Below are positions 1-7,358 of a stretch of DNA of 64,000 nucleotides, piece by piece. Within the stretch, counting starts at the first letter, position 1. Each line of letters opens with the position of its first letter. The notes below the pieces were generated by a model. The model made no database searches and was not told the DNA's origin. It saw only the letters and a list, made by a program, of their open reading frames with translations. The translations under genes were made by a program, and so were the position numbers. Source of the stretch: an uncultured Acetatifactor sp. (GTDB lineage Bacteria > Bacillota > Clostridia > Lachnospirales > Lachnospiraceae); assembly GCA_934402375.1 (NCBI GenBank), contig CAKRUB010000001.1:248001-312000 (forward strand). The letters are read 5' to 3'.

Positions 1-191
1 GTGCACCGATCAAGTTCCTGAGAGAACGTGAAATCGTCCATTTCCAGCGTTTCGGTGAAGCGCTGCGCATCACTCAGGATAAACTGGATTCCAAGAATTT
101 CTACGCTTTTAACCCCGGCTTTGACATGTGCCAGAACTGTGACGATGCGCCGCAGACCCGCAGTGGAAATTCCGGTTGCTGCAATAACTAA
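1..191 (+). CDS. cotJC: Manganese catalase / spore coat protein CotJC, C-terminal end (5' truncated)
   Basis: The window opens inside this gene. The visible 62 codons read from base 3 to a TAA at 189-191. They contain the family-typical run KFLREREIVHFQRFGEALR, whose E and H residues are di-manganese ligands in the non-haem catalase family, followed by LDSKNFYAFNPGF. CotJC belongs to the spore coat and is made in the mother cell. The last 20 residues are unusually rich in cysteine (CQNC, then CC) and could crosslink in the coat; that is inference. A general Mn-catalase role is the alternative. The hairpin at 221-256 follows the stop. Confidence 0.8.
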   Translation, partial: APIKFLREREIVHFQRFGEALRITQDKLDSKNFYAFNPGFDMCQNCDDAPQTRSGNSGCCNN

Positions 192-220
192 GCCTTAACT
201 CCAAAGTAGCTCATCACATC

Positions 221-256
221 AATAACGCTCACCTTAGACAGTGAGCGTTATTTTTT
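221..256 (+). terminator. Rho-independent terminator of cotJC
   Basis: A perfect 12-bp stem (AATAACGCTCAC with its complement) has an 8-nt loop and runs straight into a T run at 251-256 on the plus strand. It lies 30 nt after the cotJC stop. It may also slow transcription coming from the opposite gene, but the minus-strand side lacks a good T run. Confidence 0.88.
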
Positions 257-274
257 AGTCCGTTTCTGTTTTCC

Positions 275-1009
275 CTACAAATTCAGTTCCATATCCTCCA
301 GAATTCCCAAAAGGTTCCGAATGGATTTTCCCTCTTCCAACAATCTCTTTAACTCCTGCTTAACCTGTAAGTATGATATTTTTGACGGAATAATATCCTC
401 TACAACTCCGGGATATATTTCCGCCAGATTATCTATCATTATTTTCACAAGATTTTTATTCAGAATGGTTGCATAATGCTTATCGCAGGTTTCCACGGTC
501 TCATCTATTATCTTGTAATATGGCGCTTCTTCTCCGTCAATTACAGACGTAAATAATACATTATCAAACGAGAGGATTCTATAAGCATTCTCATCCAGTT
601 CCATATTGTCCCTGATCCGTAAAATCGGCATGAGCTTTCCTGTTTTTTTAGCAAGGAATGCTCTTTTCTTATTCACATAATCCGTTTCAAGCCCTTCCAC
701 AATATAGGATAACAGTCCGGAGCCAAATTCCAACACTAACGGTTCAGCGATCAAATTATTTTTAATTTCACGCTCTGCCACAACATTTCCGTTTTCAACT
801 ACTTTTTCTTCCACACCTATTAATGAATTCGCAGAAATCCCTAAAACCTTGCAGATTCCTGACAATATGGATACATCCGGAAGACCGTTTCCTCTCTCCC
901 ATTTACTGACGGCCTGTGCAGTGACACCAATCCTTGACGCAAATTCTTCTTGTGTCAATTTACGCAACTGCCGATACTGACAAATTGTTTCCCCGATAGT
1001 ATTTTGCAT
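275..1009 (-). CDS. XRE-family HTH transcriptional regulator
   Basis: A 244-residue protein with an N-terminal Cro/C1-type helix-turn-helix at about residues 7-62 (RQLRKLTQEEFASRIGVT, then AVSKWERG), the usual recognition-helix signature. The remaining ~170 residues form a C-terminal domain I do not recognise; it may bind an effector or mediate dimerisation. The start has a good ribosome site (GGAGG, 6-nt spacer) and its own promoter at 1042-1070. It lies downstream of the ABC-F gene on the same strand, with an 82-bp gap. Its targets cannot be told from the sequence. Confidence 0.85.
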   Translation of the reverse strand: MQNTIGETICQYRQLRKLTQEEFASRIGVTAQAVSKWERGNGLPDVSILSGICKVLGISANSLIGVEEKVVENGNVVAEREIKNNLIAEPLVLEFGSGLLSYIVEGLETDYVNKKRAFLAKKTGKLMPILRIRDNMELDENAYRILSFDNVLFTSVIDGEEAPYYKIIDETVETCDKHYATILNKNLVKIMIDNLAEIYPGVVEDIIPSKISYLQVKQELKRLLEEGKSIRNLLGILEDMELNL

Positions 1010-1041
1010 ATCACACCTCCCAAAAAGTATGTCATATTTAG

Positions 1042-1070
1042 ATTATAACGCTCCGCACTTTGTAAGTAAA
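1042..1070 (-). promoter_or_regulatory. Sigma-A type promoter of the XRE regulator
   Basis: On the minus strand TTTACT (1070-1065), a 17-bp spacer and a consensus TATAAT (1047-1042) stand about 30 nt ahead of the start codon. Confidence 0.6.
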
Positions 1071-1091
1071 ACAACGCCATGTTGACCTCAG

Positions 1092-2630
1092 CTAAACCTC
1101 AGTAAGTCCGTCTCTTCCCAGCAAGTACTCCTTGTCGCAAACCTCTCTGATATATTTCCTGTCATGGGAGATACTGATAATCGCTCCGGGGAACTCTCGG
1201 AGCATTTTCCTTATGACAGGTCCCGAAAGTGCCGAGAAATTACGCGTCGGCTCATCTAAAACCAAAACATTAGCGCCGCTCAGACTCATTTTCAAAAGTA
1301 AAACCTTTGCCTTCTGCCCTCCCGACAATTCGCGTATCGGATGATTCATTTCATCCGCAGTGTATTTTAGGGAACCCAGATAGGTTCTGATTTTCGTTCT
1401 TTCCTGTTTATCCCCTGTATGATCCAGATACTCAACCGGTGTCACGTCAAGATCAAGCAGCTCCTCGTAATTCTGGGGCATATACTCAACACGAATATCC
1501 GTCCGGTTCAATAATTCCGTTGCTATCTTTCTTAACAGCGTCGTTTTACCGATTCCGTTTGGTCCGACAATGCATACCTTTTCCGTTCCCCTTATTTTCA
1601 ACGAAATATTCTCGGAAAGTATCCTCTCTCCATCCGGGCTCTCCAGCCTCGGAAGCCGGTACTCAATGACAGTCTTCCCAGCAGGGATACCCGATCTGTC
1701 ATCCCCCAGCTTAAAGAAGATCGCCTCCTCCTGCTCAGGCATTTCCGTCATATTCTCATCCGACTTTTCAAATCTCCGTTCCATGGCTTTGACAGTATGC
1801 ATTTTATCCTTTAAATTTTTAGCTTCTCCGGGTGACTGTCTTGAACAGCTTTCCAACGCATTGTGTACTTTCTGATACACTCTTCTGTACTTTTCATCGC
1901 GTATTTTCTTTTCCTTCCGGTCAGTCAGCGCCTTTTGCTCCTGCCGCTCAAACTGATGCATCCGTTCCCCCACATAGTCACGATAGGAAAGTCCGGAAAC
2001 CGTATATCGGGATTTTGTCTTCCTTGCAATTTGTTCAATATGAATCACCATATTAGCGGTATTCTCTATCAGAGTCTCGTCGTGTGAAATATAGACAACA
2101 ATGTGTTCCCAGTCATTTATCATTCTCTCCAGTATTTCAAGCGTCGTTATATCAATATCGTTCGACGGCTCATCCAGCAGGAGAATCGAGACATCCTGCA
2201 TAAGCAGCCTCATAAGCTGCACCTTCACCCTCTCTCCTCCGGAAAGCTCCTTCATCCTCTGACCACTGTAAAAAACATCCTCCTTCATTCCAAATTTTCT
2301 GGCTAACATTGCCAGCTCCTTAGGCGTCTGGTTCCAGAAAAGATTTTCCTCTGAAAAATATTCATATAATGTCTTGTCCTTTTCACAATCCGGCAATTCC
2401 TGCGGCAAATAACCCATGCGCTCATTACCGCTCACCCTCTCGCCGTTTGCCTCCACATAATCCTCTATCAGCGCCGGATCATAAATCCATTTCATTAATG
2501 TAGATTTTCCATTACCTTCTTCACCTATAATTACCGCCTTGTCACCATCATTCAAAACCAGATTAAAATCGTCCAGAATCGTTCGCAGATCCTTTTTATG
2601 AATCATATTTAATTTCTTTATCTGTAGCAT
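1092..2630 (-). CDS. ABC-F family ATPase (ribosome-acting, possible antibiotic resistance factor)
   Basis: A 512-residue protein with two tandem ABC ATPase domains and no membrane segments. Walker A motifs are GEEGNGKST (first domain) and GPNGIGKTT (second); both have LSGG signatures (LSGGERVKV, LSGGQKAKV) and Walker B motifs (LLLDEPSNDID, LVLDEPTRN). The domains are joined by a charged linker of about 80 residues, the P-site tRNA interaction motif of the family. ABC-F proteins act in the ribosomal E site, and some dislodge macrolide, lincosamide or pleuromutilin drugs. Here the second domain reads EPTRN rather than EPTNH, as in a divergent subgroup. I chose the ATG at 2630 because AAGGAGG lies 9 nt upstream; the reading frame is open further upstream but without a ribosome site. 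Confidence 0.88.
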   Translation of the reverse strand: MLQIKKLNMIHKKDLRTILDDFNLVLNDGDKAVIIGEEGNGKSTLMKWIYDPALIEDYVEANGERVSGNERMGYLPQELPDCEKDKTLYEYFSEENLFWNQTPKELAMLARKFGMKEDVFYSGQRMKELSGGERVKVQLMRLLMQDVSILLLDEPSNDIDITTLEILERMINDWEHIVVYISHDETLIENTANMVIHIEQIARKTKSRYTVSGLSYRDYVGERMHQFERQEQKALTDRKEKKIRDEKYRRVYQKVHNALESCSRQSPGEAKNLKDKMHTVKAMERRFEKSDENMTEMPEQEEAIFFKLGDDRSGIPAGKTVIEYRLPRLESPDGERILSENISLKIRGTEKVCIVGPNGIGKTTLLRKIATELLNRTDIRVEYMPQNYEELLDLDVTPVEYLDHTGDKQERTKIRTYLGSLKYTADEMNHPIRELSGGQKAKVLLLKMSLSGANVLVLDEPTRNFSALSGPVIRKMLREFPGAIISISHDRKYIREVCDKEYLLGRDGLTEV

Positions 2631-2658
2631 AAAATAGCGCCTCCTTTTGTCCATCTTC

Positions 2659-2712
2659 CTAATACCCCAAACGCAAACAAGCCTGTTTCGCATACGCAAA
2701 ACAGACTCGCAA
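2659..2712 (-). promoter_or_regulatory. Possible leader peptide ahead of the ABC-F gene
   Basis: A short frame of 17 codons starts at TTG (2712), preceded by AAAGGTG with a 5-nt spacer, and ends with TAG at 2659, 28 nt before the ABC-F start codon. The same stretch can fold as CTGTTTTGC / GCGAAACAG around a 4-nt loop. Leader peptides that sense ribosome stalling are known upstream of several ABC-F resistance genes. The TTG start makes this tentative. Confidence 0.3.
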
Positions 2713-2877
2713 AATTACACCTTTCTATTATTATCCGAGAGATAAAAATAAAAAGGAAATGCTTCATGCGATAATCTAATTTAAGCATACACAAAAAAGC
2801 CTGCTCAACACAGGGACAAAAAATATGTGTTTTACCTAAATCAAATTATCGATGAATCATTTCCTCAGTTTACCTCC

Positions 2878-3429
2878 TTATCTTCCAACCCTCTCCCACT
2901 TCGGAAAGAGAACCTTTTTTGCCAGCATAACCATCGCCAGACCGATGATTACCCCCATGACCGCCGCCGTAAATACGTCGGACGGAAAATGCACATAGAG
3001 GTAGAGTCTGGAAAAGGCAATCAGCACCGCCAACGGAATTGCAAACCAGCCAAATTTCCGGTCGGCGGCAGTCAGCACAACCGCACCGATCACAGAGGAC
3101 AAGGTATGTCCGGACGGAAAGGAATAGTCCTTAGGATTCCGGATTAACAGGCTGACACTCTCGATCCAGCAGGGACGCGCCCTCGCCACCAAAGGTTTTA
3201 AGCAAATATTTCCGATCAAAGCCCCGACTGCCAGTGCGCTGATCATCACAAAACCATATCTGCGGTATTTACGGGAAATCATCAGACAGACCGCCAGAGT
3301 GATCCAGATTGCTCCCCCGTTTCCCAGAGTCGTAATCTTCGGTAATATGAAATCCATGAAGCCGCACCTCAATGAATTCTGGATTCCGTGCAGAATCGTC
3401 CAATCTGTCTGCTGAATGAAGTCAAGCAT
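2878..3429 (-). CDS. PAP2-family membrane phosphatase
   Basis: A 183-residue multi-pass membrane protein with the three acid-phosphatase motifs in order: KPLVARARP, PSGHT and SRLYLYVHFPSD. The catalytic histidines and arginine are all present. Relatives dephosphorylate phosphatidic acid, undecaprenyl pyrophosphate or similar lipids at the outer membrane face; the substrate here is unknown. The start is the ATG at 3429, which has AAGGAGG with an 8-nt spacer. A GTG 18 nt upstream would lie inside that ribosome site and is rejected. The stop is followed directly by another GGAGG and a tiny open frame of four codons. Confidence 0.9.
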   Translation of the reverse strand: MLDFIQQTDWTILHGIQNSLRCGFMDFILPKITTLGNGGAIWITLAVCLMISRKYRRYGFVMISALAVGALIGNICLKPLVARARPCWIESVSLLIRNPKDYSFPSGHTLSSVIGAVVLTAADRKFGWFAIPLAVLIAFSRLYLYVHFPSDVFTAAVMGVIIGLAMVMLAKKVLFPKWERVGR

Positions 3430-3488
3430 GCCTTTCTCCTCCTTCACATGAGGTTTTCCCTGTAAGTTATGAATTTCTCTCGTGTAAA

Positions 3489-3516
3489 ATTATATCATAC
3501 CATGCAGTAAAATCAA
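3489..3516 (-). promoter_or_regulatory. Sigma-A type promoter of the PAP2 gene
   Basis: TTGATT (3516-3511), a 16-bp spacer and TATAAT (3494-3489) on the minus strand, about 60 nt ahead of the start codon. Confidence 0.6.
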
Positions 3517-3525
3517 ATAAAAACG

Positions 3526-3554
3526 CAAAAAATGACGGGACTGCTCCCGTCATT
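3526..3554 (-). terminator. Rho-independent terminator of degV
   Basis: A perfect 10-bp stem (AATGACGGGA and complement) with a 4-nt GCAG loop, followed on the minus strand by a T run. It begins about 30 nt after the degV stop. Confidence 0.88.
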
Positions 3555-3583
3555 CCTCAAGCAAAATCTTTTAATTTTCCGAC

Positions 3584-4453
3584 TTATCTCTCCTCGCCCA
3601 TGAAGAACAATGCAATCGTACCCGGACCGGAATGTGCGCCGATCGTAGGTCCGACATAATTGATCATAAAGTGCTCCATGCCGAAGCGCTCCTTGATCTG
3701 ATCCCTTACAAACTCTGCATCCTCCAGCGTGTCTCCGTGGCTGATAAAAATATAATCGTCCTTATTCTCCTGCATCCATGAGCCCATCTTCTCTTCCATG
3801 TAGTCAACCAGCGAAATCAGGGACTTCTTTCTTCCTCTGACCTTGCCGATCAGCGTCAGATGGCCCTCGTCGTCCACATGCATTTTAGGCTTGATCGCCG
3901 CAAGCGTTCCGAGCAATGCCGCCGTCTTGCTGACACGCCCACCCCGATGGAGATGGAACAGATCATCCACCGTAAACGCATGAACAACATTTTTCTTATG
4001 CTGCTCCAGCCATTCAGCCGCCTCGTCAAGGCTCTTTCCCTCGTCGCGCAGCCGGATCGCCTTATGTACAAGAAGACCCTCTCCCATGGACGCACAGAGA
4101 CTGTCCACGACAACAATCCTGACATCAGGATGCTCCTCCATGATCTCTTCCGCCGCAATCCTTCCGCTGTTGTAGGTTCCGCTCAGACCTGAGGAGAATG
4201 CAATATACAGAATCTCCTTGTTCTCAAGAATGCTCTTCTCGAAGAACTCCTTCGCCTCATCGGGATTGATCTGGGAAGTCGTCGGCATCTTGCCGCTGCG
4301 CATCAGTCCGTAAAATTCCTTACAATCCAGTTCCTTATCCTTTCCATATACCACACCGTCAAGGATGTAGCTGAGCGACATCAGCCCGACATTGTGCTCC
4401 TGCAGATATTCCAGCGGCAGATCTGCGGTATTGTCCGTTACAAGCATAAACAT
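3584..4453 (-). CDS. DegV family fatty-acid-binding protein
   Basis: A 289-residue soluble protein matching the DegV/FakB family: TDNTADLP at the N terminus, TSQINP near residue 80, ISSGLSGT-like FSSGLSGTYNS, and a C-terminal GPTIGAHSGPGT. In the family these loops bind a fatty acid, which FakB proteins present to a FakA kinase. No FakA partner is nearby, so a kinase-linked role is only possible. The ATG at 4453 has GGAGG with a 9-nt spacer. It is monocistronic, with its own promoter and terminator. Confidence 0.9.
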   Translation of the reverse strand: MFMLVTDNTADLPLEYLQEHNVGLMSLSYILDGVVYGKDKELDCKEFYGLMRSGKMPTTSQINPDEAKEFFEKSILENKEILYIAFSSGLSGTYNSGRIAAEEIMEEHPDVRIVVVDSLCASMGEGLLVHKAIRLRDEGKSLDEAAEWLEQHKKNVVHAFTVDDLFHLHRGGRVSKTAALLGTLAAIKPKMHVDDEGHLTLIGKVRGRKKSLISLVDYMEEKMGSWMQENKDDYIFISHGDTLEDAEFVRDQIKERFGMEHFMINYVGPTIGAHSGPGTIALFFMGEER

Positions 4454-4562
4454 GATACAGCACCTCCATTATTCCTATATTTAAAATGCAGAGTCCGTCC
4501 GACGGGGCAGATGCATACGCTCTCTCCACTGCCGGCTCCTGCTTCGTGGTTTTCCAAACCAC

Positions 4563-4591
4563 ATTATATCATCCAATAAACCATTTTACAA
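4563..4591 (-). promoter_or_regulatory. Sigma-A type promoter of degV
   Basis: TTGTAA (4591-4586), exactly 17 bp, then a consensus TATAAT (4568-4563) on the minus strand, giving a leader of about 105 nt. Confidence 0.65.
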
Positions 4592-4629
4592 ACCTTATTT
4601 CAAATAATACAAAATGTCACACTTATTTC

Positions 4630-4745
4630 GTTACTGTTCACTCCGTTCACAGCAACACGCTTCGCGATGCACAGCGCCTGCAAGTCTCGCAAAATTGCAT
4701 TTCATGCAATTTCGACTTCGCGGAATATGGACTGTGAACAGTAAC
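4630..4745. repeat. 116-bp intergenic palindromic element (copy 1)
   Basis: Two perfect 12-bp inverted arms, GTTACTGTTCAC at 4630-4641 and its complement at 4734-4745, enclose smaller palindromes, including AAATTGCA / TGCAATTT around a 5-nt loop. It fills most of the gap between degV and the SpoVAF-like gene and ends 1 nt before that gene's stop codon. It has the shape of a MITE or REP-type element, codes for nothing obvious, and has the same length as the element at 35567-35682. Confidence 0.75.
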
Positions 4746-4746
4746 C

Positions 4747-6198
4747 TTATTTCTTCAACGCCCCCGGAAGCCGCCTGCGTATCACACGGTTTTTCAGGTT
4801 TTTCCAGTCGAATGGAATAAGCGGATAAATGTAACTTCCACCGGCAACCGTCCGGTTCGTGCACAGCGCGAGAACCGCAACCACAACACCGCCGATATAA
4901 CCCCACAGCCCGAACCACTCCGTAAACAGAAGATTCAGGATGCGCAGAAATTTCAGTGCATAGCCAAGCTCATAATTCGCCTGCGTGTAATTCGCTATCG
5001 CCACAAACGCCATATAGAGCATGACCTCCGCGTTGAACCAGCCGCTGTTCACCGAAAATTCTCCCAGCACCAGCGCAGCCAGAACACTAAGCGGCGTACT
5101 CAGCATATTCGGCGTATTCACTGCTGCGAGTTTCAACCCATCAATCGCCACCTCGAGGATCAGAAATTGCCAGATCAACGGAATGTTCGGCTCCTCCCGC
5201 AGAAGCACAAAGGAAAAGCTCTCCGGCACCCAGTCCACATGATTCATCATCAGCAGGAAGGTCGGCGTCATAAAATAAGTAAATAGTGTAATCAGCAGTC
5301 TTGTCAGCCGCAGATAGGTTCCCGTGATCGGTGGAAAATAATAGTCGTCTGCCTCCTCTATGACATCAAAGATTGAGGTCGGCAGAATCATCGCAGACGG
5401 TGAATTATCGACCAGAATGACGATGTTGCCCTCCAGCACCTGTGCCGCCGCCGTGTCCGGGCGCTCCGTGTATTTAAACTTCGGAAAAGGATTATACCAT
5501 TTTTTCTGGTAGAGACACTCCGCAAGGGATTCCTGATTCATCGTGAGGGAGTCCACATTGATCTCCCTGATTTTCCGCCGGATCTCCTTAAGAAATCTGT
5601 CATCCACGCGATCCTTCATATAGCAGAGTACAATATCCGTCTTGGAACTTTTTCCCGCACGCATCATCTCCATGTGGAGATCCACGCTGCGGATTCTGCG
5701 GCGGATCAGCGCCGTATTGAAGACCACCGTCTCGACAAAGCCATCCTTGGAGCCTCTCAGCACCTTATCCTTTTCCGGCTCCTCGACACCTCTCGCCGGA
5801 TAGGTTCTCGAATCGATGAGCAAAGCCTTCCGGTAACCGTCTATCAGCAGGATAAACATGCCGGAAAGCAGTGCATCGGCCAGCTTCCCCATATCCTCCT
5901 CGACCTCGACCTCAACGTACGGCGTAAACTGTCTGGATATCCCATCCATCTCCTCCGGCATATCCTCAGGCTTTCGGTCCATGAGATACTGCAGCAGCTT
6001 CTGCAGAAGCTCATCCTTACAGAAGCCGTCTACAAGGTACATACACGCCTCTTTGCCGCCAATGACAATGACTCTGTGGATCACATCAAAATTATTGTCA
6101 ACATCCAGCAGCCGATCCAGATACTGCATATCCTGCTGTAATTTTCCAGAAATACATTCTCTCTTCAAAATAAAATTCCCCTTCCGGCATTCTGTCAC
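4747..6198 (-). CDS. SpoVAF/GerA-family spore germination protein
   Basis: About 483 residues with the GerA-family plan: a soluble N-terminal half (VIGGKEACMYLVDGF, LIDSRTYPARGVEEP), then the hallmark LEGNIVILVDNSPSAMILPTSIFDVIEEADDYY-type region and five or so membrane segments from about residue 305. The N-terminal match is closest to SpoVAF, encoded with the SpoVA dipicolinic-acid channel in Bacillus, but no other spoVA gene is present here. It acts in the inner spore membrane. The start is uncertain: GTG at 6198 has only AAGG close by, while a TTG at 6168 has AAGGGG with a 7-nt spacer. A forespore-type promoter lies directly upstream. Confidence 0.85.
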   Translation of the reverse strand: MTECRKGNFILKRECISGKLQQDMQYLDRLLDVDNNFDVIHRVIVIGGKEACMYLVDGFCKDELLQKLLQYLMDRKPEDMPEEMDGISRQFTPYVEVEVEEDMGKLADALLSGMFILLIDGYRKALLIDSRTYPARGVEEPEKDKVLRGSKDGFVETVVFNTALIRRRIRSVDLHMEMMRAGKSSKTDIVLCYMKDRVDDRFLKEIRRKIREINVDSLTMNQESLAECLYQKKWYNPFPKFKYTERPDTAAAQVLEGNIVILVDNSPSAMILPTSIFDVIEEADDYYFPPITGTYLRLTRLLITLFTYFMTPTFLLMMNHVDWVPESFSFVLLREEPNIPLIWQFLILEVAIDGLKLAAVNTPNMLSTPLSVLAALVLGEFSVNSGWFNAEVMLYMAFVAIANYTQANYELGYALKFLRILNLLFTEWFGLWGYIGGVVVAVLALCTNRTVAGGSYIYPLIPFDWKNLKNRVIRRRLPGALKK

Positions 6199-6231
6199 AG
6201 CCTTTATAAGCTGTAATAGTATTGCCGGAAG
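6181..6231. other. Inverted repeat spanning the SpoVAF-like gene start
   Basis: Nine-base arms CTTCCGGCA (6181-6189) and TGCCGGAAG (6223-6231) enclose a second hairpin with ACAGC / GCTGT arms. The GTG start codon lies in the loop region. One arm covers part of the forespore -10 element and the other abuts the GGAAGGGG ribosome site of the alternative TTG start, so folding could influence start choice. Confidence 0.5.
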
Positions 6232-6246
6232 AGGAACCGCTTATAC
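6217..6246 (-). promoter_or_regulatory. SigmaF/SigmaG-type forespore promoter of the SpoVAF-like gene
   Basis: On the minus strand GTATA (6246-6242), a 15-nt spacer and GGCAATACTA (6226-6217). This fits the Bacillus sigmaF consensus GYATA-N15/16-GGNNANANTW at every fixed position, and the related sigmaG consensus is also close. The -35 overlaps the stop codon of dut. Initiation would fall near 6210, ahead of both candidate starts. Confidence 0.7.
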
Positions 6247-6756
6247 CTTTGTCGTGCTTCCGAAACCACCGTTACGGATGCCGTCCGCATCATCATCCAC
6301 CGTGATTCCGTATTCCAGAAAGATTCCCTGCGCAAAGCCCGTTCCCTGCGGAACATCCACGGTCCTTCCCTCGTTGGAAGCGTTCGTCATCTTGATAAAA
6401 ATATGTCCTTCGTTGTCCGAATAAAAATAGTCACTGTCGATGATACCGACAGTGTTGTTCATCTGGAGACGGTACTTGAAACCAAGACCGCTTCTCGGAT
6501 AAATCTTCAACACCCAGTCCTCCTCCATTTTCACCCGGATTCCTGTCGGAATCTTGATCGTCGCCGCAGGCGGCAGTGAAAACGAAAACGGCGCGTGGAA
6601 ATCATATCCGGCACTGCCGCGTGTCGCACGCCTCGGCAACACAAGCGACTCGTACATATCCCGAATGTCTTCTTCTGTATACTGCGGAAATTCTTCCCGC
6701 ATCGCATTCATAAAGTTTTCAGGGCTGACCTTGAAAAACTGTGCTATCTTCTTCAT
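6241..6756 (-). CDS. dut: dUTP diphosphatase (dUTPase family)
   Basis: A 171-residue trimeric-type dUTPase that hydrolyses dUTP to dUMP and pyrophosphate. All five family motifs are visible in order: RGSAGYDFHA, PRSGLGFKYRL, NTVGIIDSDYF, GTGFAQGIFLEY and RNGGFGSTTKV. Unusually, about 35 residues precede the catalytic domain (MKKIAQFFKVSPENF...), so the protein is longer than the usual 140-150. It is last in an apparent nrdD-nrdG-dut operon, which fits control of the dNTP pool. GGAG lies 11 nt ahead of the ATG. Confidence 0.9.
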   Translation of the reverse strand: MKKIAQFFKVSPENFMNAMREEFPQYTEEDIRDMYESLVLPRRATRGSAGYDFHAPFSFSLPPAATIKIPTGIRVKMEEDWVLKIYPRSGLGFKYRLQMNNTVGIIDSDYFYSDNEGHIFIKMTNASNEGRTVDVPQGTGFAQGIFLEYGITVDDDADGIRNGGFGSTTKV

Positions 6757-6794
6757 ATTCTCATTTACTCCTGTTCTTCGGGCCTGAGTAATTC

Positions 6795-7355
6795 TCAGTC
6801 GCAGCAGCCGCAGATGTTCTCCGGCTTCTTCGTCATCTCATAGGAATCGGCATAATCCCCGCAGTGCAGCACGGGAATGGTCGGATCCGGCTGTGCAAGT
6901 GTCCTCTGTACATCGATCACCCGCTGGTTCGCACTGCCCTTCCAGAGCAGCTTTACGTCCTTCTCCTGCTCATGAAACTCGCCGTCCACAAGGACATCCA
7001 CATATTTCATCATCGGATAATATAAAATATCCTCCCACGAATCCCCGGTGTACAGCCAGATTGTTTTATTCGGGTATTTACCCTTGATCTCCTCCATCAG
7101 CTCCCGCACGCCCAGCCGGTTCGCCGGGTGCAGGGGATCGCCGCCCGAGAAGGTAATTCCTGAAATATAGCTCTTATCCAGCTGTTCAAAAATTTCTGTC
7201 TTTGCATCCTCGTCAAACGCAAGTCCGCCGTCCGGATCCCAGGTGATGGGATTCTGGCAGTTCTTACAGCAGTGATTGCAGCCGGCGACCCATAGCACAA
7301 CCCGCAGTCCGTCACCGTTCCGCATATCATCCTTTGTTATATTATGGTATCTCAT
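6795..7355 (-). CDS. nrdG: Anaerobic ribonucleotide reductase activating protein
   Basis: A 186-residue radical-SAM enzyme that makes the glycyl radical on NrdD. The [4Fe-4S]/SAM motif CX3CX2C is visible as CNHCCKNC near residues 26-33, followed by NPITWDPDGG and TFSGGDPL (the SAM-binding GGE-like strand). Its start lies 3 nt after the nrdD stop, so the two are translationally coupled. The acidic metal-cluster region and length are normal for NrdG. Confidence 0.95.
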   Translation of the reverse strand: MRYHNITKDDMRNGDGLRVVLWVAGCNHCCKNCQNPITWDPDGGLAFDEDAKTEIFEQLDKSYISGITFSGGDPLHPANRLGVRELMEEIKGKYPNKTIWLYTGDSWEDILYYPMMKYVDVLVDGEFHEQEKDVKLLWKGSANQRVIDVQRTLAQPDPTIPVLHCGDYADSYEMTKKPENICGCCD

Positions 7356-7358
7356 GAT

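Noticed and set aside
2631..2699. N-terminal extension of the ABC-F protein to 2699
   Set aside because: It would start at TTG or ATG without a ribosome site, while the ATG at 2630 has a perfect AAGGAGG.
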